Part shown: positions 21,828-23,290 of the stretch, piece by piece
Numbering within the stretch: position 1 is the first letter of the stretch
Layout of the letters: each line of letters starts with the position of its first letter
Origin: JBFXAN01 sp050184225
GTDB lineage: Bacteria; Chloroflexota; Dehalococcoidia; CAUJGQ01
NCBI GenBank assembly: GCA_050184225.1
Contig: JBFXAN010000097.1
Coordinates: 1-23,290, forward strand
Direction of reading: 5' to 3'
Length of the DNA stretch: 23,290 bases
Made by a program: the position numbers and the translations under genes
The notes under the pieces: generated by a model
The model's database searches: none
What the model saw: the letters and a program-made list of their open reading frames with translations, nothing else
What the model was told of the DNA's origin: nothing

Positions 21828-21869
21828 CTCTAGCCGGTAGGCTGAGCAGAAACCAGTGGAGCGATCACC

Positions 21870-22445
21870 GTGGTCAAGTCTCGGACGAAGATTCGCCGTC
21901 ACCCTGAACGCGCCCTTCAGGTGCCTGAGGATGCCGAGTCCATCCTGTCGCAGGCATTGGTGGCGCATGTGGGGATCGTCGACGACGGCTGTCCGGTGGT
22001 GATCCCGATGACCTTTCTGTATCAGGATGGGTCCGTCTACCTGCACGGTGCACCCGGCAGCCGGCTGGTGAAGTCGCTGGCAGCGGGAAACCCGGTATGT
22101 ATCGAGACGACGCTGGTCGATGGACTGATCGCCTCCAAGGCGGCCGAATCGCACTCGGTCAACTACCGAAGCGTTGTCTGTTTTGGCCGGGGAACATTGG
22201 TCCAAGAGCAGGATCGCCGCCGCCGGATACTGGAAACGATGATCGCGCGTTACTTCCCTGGTCGCACCGCCGGCGTGGATTACGCGCCGATCACGGAACG
22301 CGAAGACAAGTCAACCCGATTGGTCGAGGTCCGGATCGAGGCGATGAGCGCCAAGGGCCGTGCCGGTGGTCCACGCGGGGCGTTCGACGACGATCCCGAT
22401 ACGCCGGGCAATGCCGGGCTTCATCCGGTGACCTCCGGCGTCTGA
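21870..22445 (+). CDS. pyridoxamine 5'-phosphate oxidase-like / NimA-type flavoprotein
   Basis: A 191-aa protein of the Pyridox_ox_2/NimA-like split-barrel flavoproteins: VAHVGIVDDGCPVVIPMTFL (31-50), GSVYLHGAPGSRLVKSL (54-70), a CIETTLVDGLIASKAAESHS stretch and NYRSVVCFGRG (FMN-site strands), then a helix ending IARYFPGR and a closing TRLVEVRIEAMSAKGR. The C-terminal tail is disordered (DDDPDTPGNAG). The family binds FMN or FAD; some reduce nitroimidazoles, others have unknown substrates. GTG start at 21870 with GGAG 8 nt upstream. It is divergent from a MocR regulator, a frequent and probably regulatory arrangement. Confidence 0.9.
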   Translation: MVKSRTKIRRHPERALQVPEDAESILSQALVAHVGIVDDGCPVVIPMTFLYQDGSVYLHGAPGSRLVKSLAAGNPVCIETTLVDGLIASKAAESHSVNYRSVVCFGRGTLVQEQDRRRRILETMIARYFPGRTAGVDYAPITEREDKSTRLVEVRIEAMSAKGRAGGPRGAFDDDPDTPGNAGLHPVTSGV

Positions 22446-22457
22446 CCCGCGCGGCGA

Positions 22458-23138
22458 TCATGCGGCCAGCGGCTGGAATGCCAATCTGAGGAAATCGAGG
22501 AACGCCGTCTTGAGCTCGTTGCTCTCCCCCGCGAAGGCGGCCGGTACCGTCTCCGAAGACGGATACAGCGCCAGGGTGCGCGGCTCACGGGCGGCGCCAT
22601 AGATCTCTTGTGCCGCCGCGCTGCTGGCGCCGTCGCCGAGCGAGGCCATCGCCAGCAGGGCGACCGGAGGAAGACCGCCCGCCGGGATCACGGGATCGTT
22701 CCCGTCAGGATTCAAGATTCCAACGCCGCGTGCCCCACCAGCGGCCGCCTCCAGCGCTGCCGTCGCACCGCTGCCGCTCCCGACAAAGACCACCTGCTGC
22801 ACGCCCTGTCGTGTGAGTTGGTCCGCCGCCGCCCGCGCCGCTGCACCGCCGTCCCTCGCCGGGCGGGGCAGCACGAGCACCTGATAACCGATTCGCCCAA
22901 GCTCGCCCGCCAGCGCCGACCAGTCCCTCGTGTTGGCATCGTCTGCGACCAGCACGATGCCGCGGGTCGACATGGCGCCATAGACAAAGCCGCTGGTCCT
23001 GCCGTCCGGCGTGTCCAGTTGCACCTCGGTACTGCCGGGTGCTTCGTCCGGCTTCTCGGAGTCGCGGCAGCCGGGGGCAACCAGCAACGCGACGAGCAGG
23101 AGCGCAAGTGACGTAGCGCCACGCCATCGCACCAGCAT
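22458..23138 (-). CDS. putative lipoprotein with alpha/beta-hydrolase-like core
   Basis: A 226-aa exported protein. Residues 1-24 are a lipoprotein signal: Arg-containing start, hydrophobic LALLLVALLV, then a lipobox ending APGC with C24 the lipidated cysteine. A short acidic linker follows. The mature part looks like an alpha/beta-hydrolase core: GIVLVADDANTRDWSALAGE, GYQVLVLPRPARDGG, and VVFVGSGSGATAALEAA with a G-x-S-x-G nucleophile elbow. No histidine exists anywhere in the protein, so a classical catalytic triad is impossible. It may bind rather than hydrolyse. AGGGTGG lies 6 nt before the ATG. Its stop is only 12 nt from the convergent stop at 22445. Confidence 0.8.
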   Translation of the reverse strand: MLVRWRGATSLALLLVALLVAPGCRDSEKPDEAPGSTEVQLDTPDGRTSGFVYGAMSTRGIVLVADDANTRDWSALAGELGRIGYQVLVLPRPARDGGAAARAAADQLTRQGVQQVVFVGSGSGATAALEAAAGGARGVGILNPDGNDPVIPAGGLPPVALLAMASLGDGASSAAAQEIYGAAREPRTLALYPSSETVPAAFAGESNELKTAFLDFLRLAFQPLAA

Positions 23139-23180
23139 ACGCGTCCACCCTCTCGATCCATCGTACCGGATTTGGGACGG

Positions 23181-23234
23181 ACCCCTCCCCCGGCCCCTCC
23201 CCCCGCTGACGCGCGGAGCGGGGTGCCTCGTCTA
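23181..23234. repeat. diverged single arm of the CCCTCxCCCCCGGCCCCTCC repeat family
   Basis: ACCCCTCCCCCGGCCCCTCC then a hairpin CCCCGCT (23201-23207) / AGCGGGG (23217-23223) and GTGCCTCGTCTA resembles one arm of the elements at 14147 and 19616, with changes in the loop. No inverted partner is seen before the window ends. It lies upstream of the lipoprotein gene. Confidence 0.6.
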
Positions 23235-23290
23235 ACTGTGATACCAGCCTAGTCCGATCCATCCGCCAGACGGTTGCCAAGGCAAAGCTG

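Overview
The window looks like a stretch of ordinary chromosome from a high-GC, free-living aerobic bacterium. The gene set (MrfA/MrfB pair, CoxD/CoxE/XdhC-type maturation trio, PAC2 protein, MocR plus NimA-like flavoprotein, FHA/PP2C signalling) and the many short palindromic intergenic repeats would suit a Thermomicrobia/Sphaerobacter-like Chloroflexota. That placement is inference: no rRNA or other phylogenetic marker is present. I see no tRNA, rRNA, CRISPR array, transposase, integrase or phage module.

Layout, left to right. (1) 1-5430, minus strand: a tight four-gene run, mrfA-type DEAD/DEAH helicase, Uma2-family nuclease, mrfB-type DEDD exonuclease, then a DUF362 protein cut by the left edge. 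The helicase and exonuclease match the two-gene mitomycin-repair (MrfAB) pair known from Bacillus; here a Uma2 gene sits exactly between them. (2) 5565-7285, plus: an unknown helical protein translationally coupled to a membrane-anchored two-HKD phospholipase D-like protein. (3) 7441-9304, minus: PAC2 protein, an uncharacterised conserved protein and a 78-aa protein ending in Gly-Gly. (4) 9576-10579: metallo-beta-lactamase-fold hydrolase (plus) converging on tatA (minus). (5) 10715-13158, minus: XdhC-domain protein, MoxR-type AAA+ ATPase and CoxE-like VWA protein, i.e. a molybdo-hydroxylase maturation set without its enzyme in view. (6) 13330-14138, plus: hypothetical protein and dodecin. (7) 14326-16739, minus: FHA/winged-helix regulator, acyl-CoA dehydrogenase-like protein, HIT protein; the PP2C phosphatase (16946-17734, plus) is divergent from the FHA regulator. 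(8) 17825-19608: DinB-like protein (minus), then PrxQ peroxiredoxin and enoyl-CoA hydratase (plus). (9) 19795-23138: membrane-anchored CsbD-like protein and MocR regulator (minus), a divergent NimA/PNPOx-like flavoprotein (plus), and a lipoprotein with an alpha/beta-hydrolase look but no histidine (minus).

A second layer is the set of palindromic repeats of at least five unrelated sequence families. Nearly every convergent gene pair has one in its gap, where it probably serves as a two-way terminator; others fill co-directional gaps almost exactly. The points I would look at first are the Uma2 gene inside mrfAB and the AT-rich acidic tail of MrfA, the Gly-Gly-terminated small protein beside a possible E2-like or metal-binding partner, and the acyl-CoA dehydrogenase that appears to lack its catalytic glutamate.
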